Assembly (NCBI RefSeq): GCF_003116035.1
Contig: NZ_LGQW01000015.1
Location: forward strand, 3,496,148-3,529,236
Length of the DNA stretch: 33,089 bases
Source: Azospirillum sp. TSH64
GTDB lineage: Bacteria > Pseudomonadota > Alphaproteobacteria > Azospirillales > Azospirillaceae
Direction of reading: 5' to 3'
In this document: piece by piece, positions 32,421 to 33,089 of the stretch
How the letters are laid out: each line of letters starts with the position of its first letter
Position numbering within the stretch: the stretch's first letter is position 1
Program-made: the position numbers and the translations under genes
The notes under the pieces: model-generated
Databases searched by the model: none
What the model was told of the DNA's origin: nothing
Seen by the model: only the letters and a program-made list of their open reading frames with translations

Positions 32421-33089
32421 ATGGACATGAACAAACCGCTACCCACGATTGATTTCTTCCATCTAACAAGCATGGAATTAGCTGAAGTGGGCCTCGTGTA
32501 TAGGGAGTTTAGTCCAGTTTTCTAAAATCTCGAAAACCCCAGAAAACTTAGAAAACTCGGCTGCCCATGAACCTGAGACCGGCTGATCCTGGTGACGGCA
32601 TGGCAGCCCGCCCCCCCTCGAACTCACAACATGGAATCATTGGGTTGATACAATGAAGCTTTTACAAGCTCTTCCTCCGCCAGAGGGCAGGTCCGAGTTC
32701 GAAATGCAGACGCCTGATGGTACCGAACACGATCGACAGCAGAGTCAGCACACTTGGGATCAAGGTTATGGTTCTCGAGCACGACCAGCTGCTGGCTTGA
32801 TTGCCCGCCACGAAAGCATAGGCTCAGGCATTTCGTAGCAACCCTTTCGGCGAAAAAGCTGAAAACTTGGCTTGGTAGGCGGCTGAAGCCGTGTCGTCAC
32901 TCAGCAACCTTCTCCAAAACCTCATTGCCGACAGAACAAATAAGGAACATTATCCCAAAGCCGACAGGGGAGAGGGATCAGTGTCCGGCAGACAGATCGT
33001 AGTCCATGAGCCTTAGAGGCGGTTTCCAAAACCTTGATCTGACGATACCCCTCCGGAAACCCGCTGATGTGCTGTCGGTTTCCTTTGCC
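32421..33089. other. Stretch with no recognisable gene
   Basis: About 670 bases. The longest frame (61 codons from ATG 32653) has no ribosome site and no recognisable motif. Apart from the inverted repeat at 32516-32557 and a short GGTTTCCAAAACC near 33022, I see nothing interpretable. The composition is mixed and resembles degraded mobile DNA. Confidence 0.4.
32516..32557. repeat. Perfect 10-bp inverted repeat with phased GAAAAC boxes
   Basis: AGTTTTCTAA (32516-32525) and TTAGAAAACT (32548-32557) are exact inverse copies. Between and including the right arm, GAAAAC occurs three times about 9-10 bases apart, close to one helical turn. The pattern suits an operator, an iteron-like protein-binding site or a recombination site; no gene nearby tells which. 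Confidence 0.5.

Overview
The window is high-GC DNA from an alphaproteobacterium. The DUF6476-like and DUF1127 proteins, an RpoH with a clear RpoH box, an alphaproteobacterial-style chemoreceptor and the GC-rich codon use point to the Azospirillum/Rhodospirillales group; the genus is an inference.

Bases 1 to about 14100 look like ordinary chromosome: a chemoreceptor cut by the window edge, an SDR oxidoreductase, a THUMP-type RNA methyltransferase, three tRNA-Glu genes, threonine aldolase with a small membrane protein, an RluA-type pseudouridine synthase, the heat-shock sigma factor RpoH, and a leftward run of small enzymes (methyltransferase, GGCT-like, VOC, PhzF-like, threonine dehydratase-like, GNAT, DUF1127). 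One foreign-looking insert sits here: an AT-richer two-gene cassette (DUF1828-type protein plus partner) beside the 3' end of the first tRNA-Glu.

From about 14100 to the end the DNA is accessory. It opens with repeats carrying TGAGACA boxes, a decayed copy of a small repeat protein, two unrecognised convergent genes and the intact copy of that repeat protein. The core is a three-gene rightward operon (16703-24269) joined by two 4-bp ATGA overlaps: an HTH plus PD-(D/E)xK nuclease protein, a 1188-residue DinG/XPD-like helicase with a cysteine cluster, and a 904-residue prokaryotic PIWI protein. This matches the pPIWI-RE three-gene system predicted from comparative genomics. Facing it, tail to tail across two hairpins, is a type III restriction-modification pair (res, mod; 24412-28853), also joined by an ATGA overlap. 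Together they form a defence island with two predicted PD-(D/E)xK nucleases, two helicases, an Argonaute-like protein and an adenine methyltransferase.

Beyond mod there is a gene-poor stretch with a broken XRE regulator, a phage-type conserved protein overlapping an HNH endonuclease gene, a divergent XRE regulator with palindromes in the shared promoter region, and a decayed copper P-type ATPase gene split by an 845-bp IS5-family element flanked by CTAG duplications. The last 0.7 kb holds no recognisable gene but has a perfect inverted repeat with phased GAAAAC boxes.
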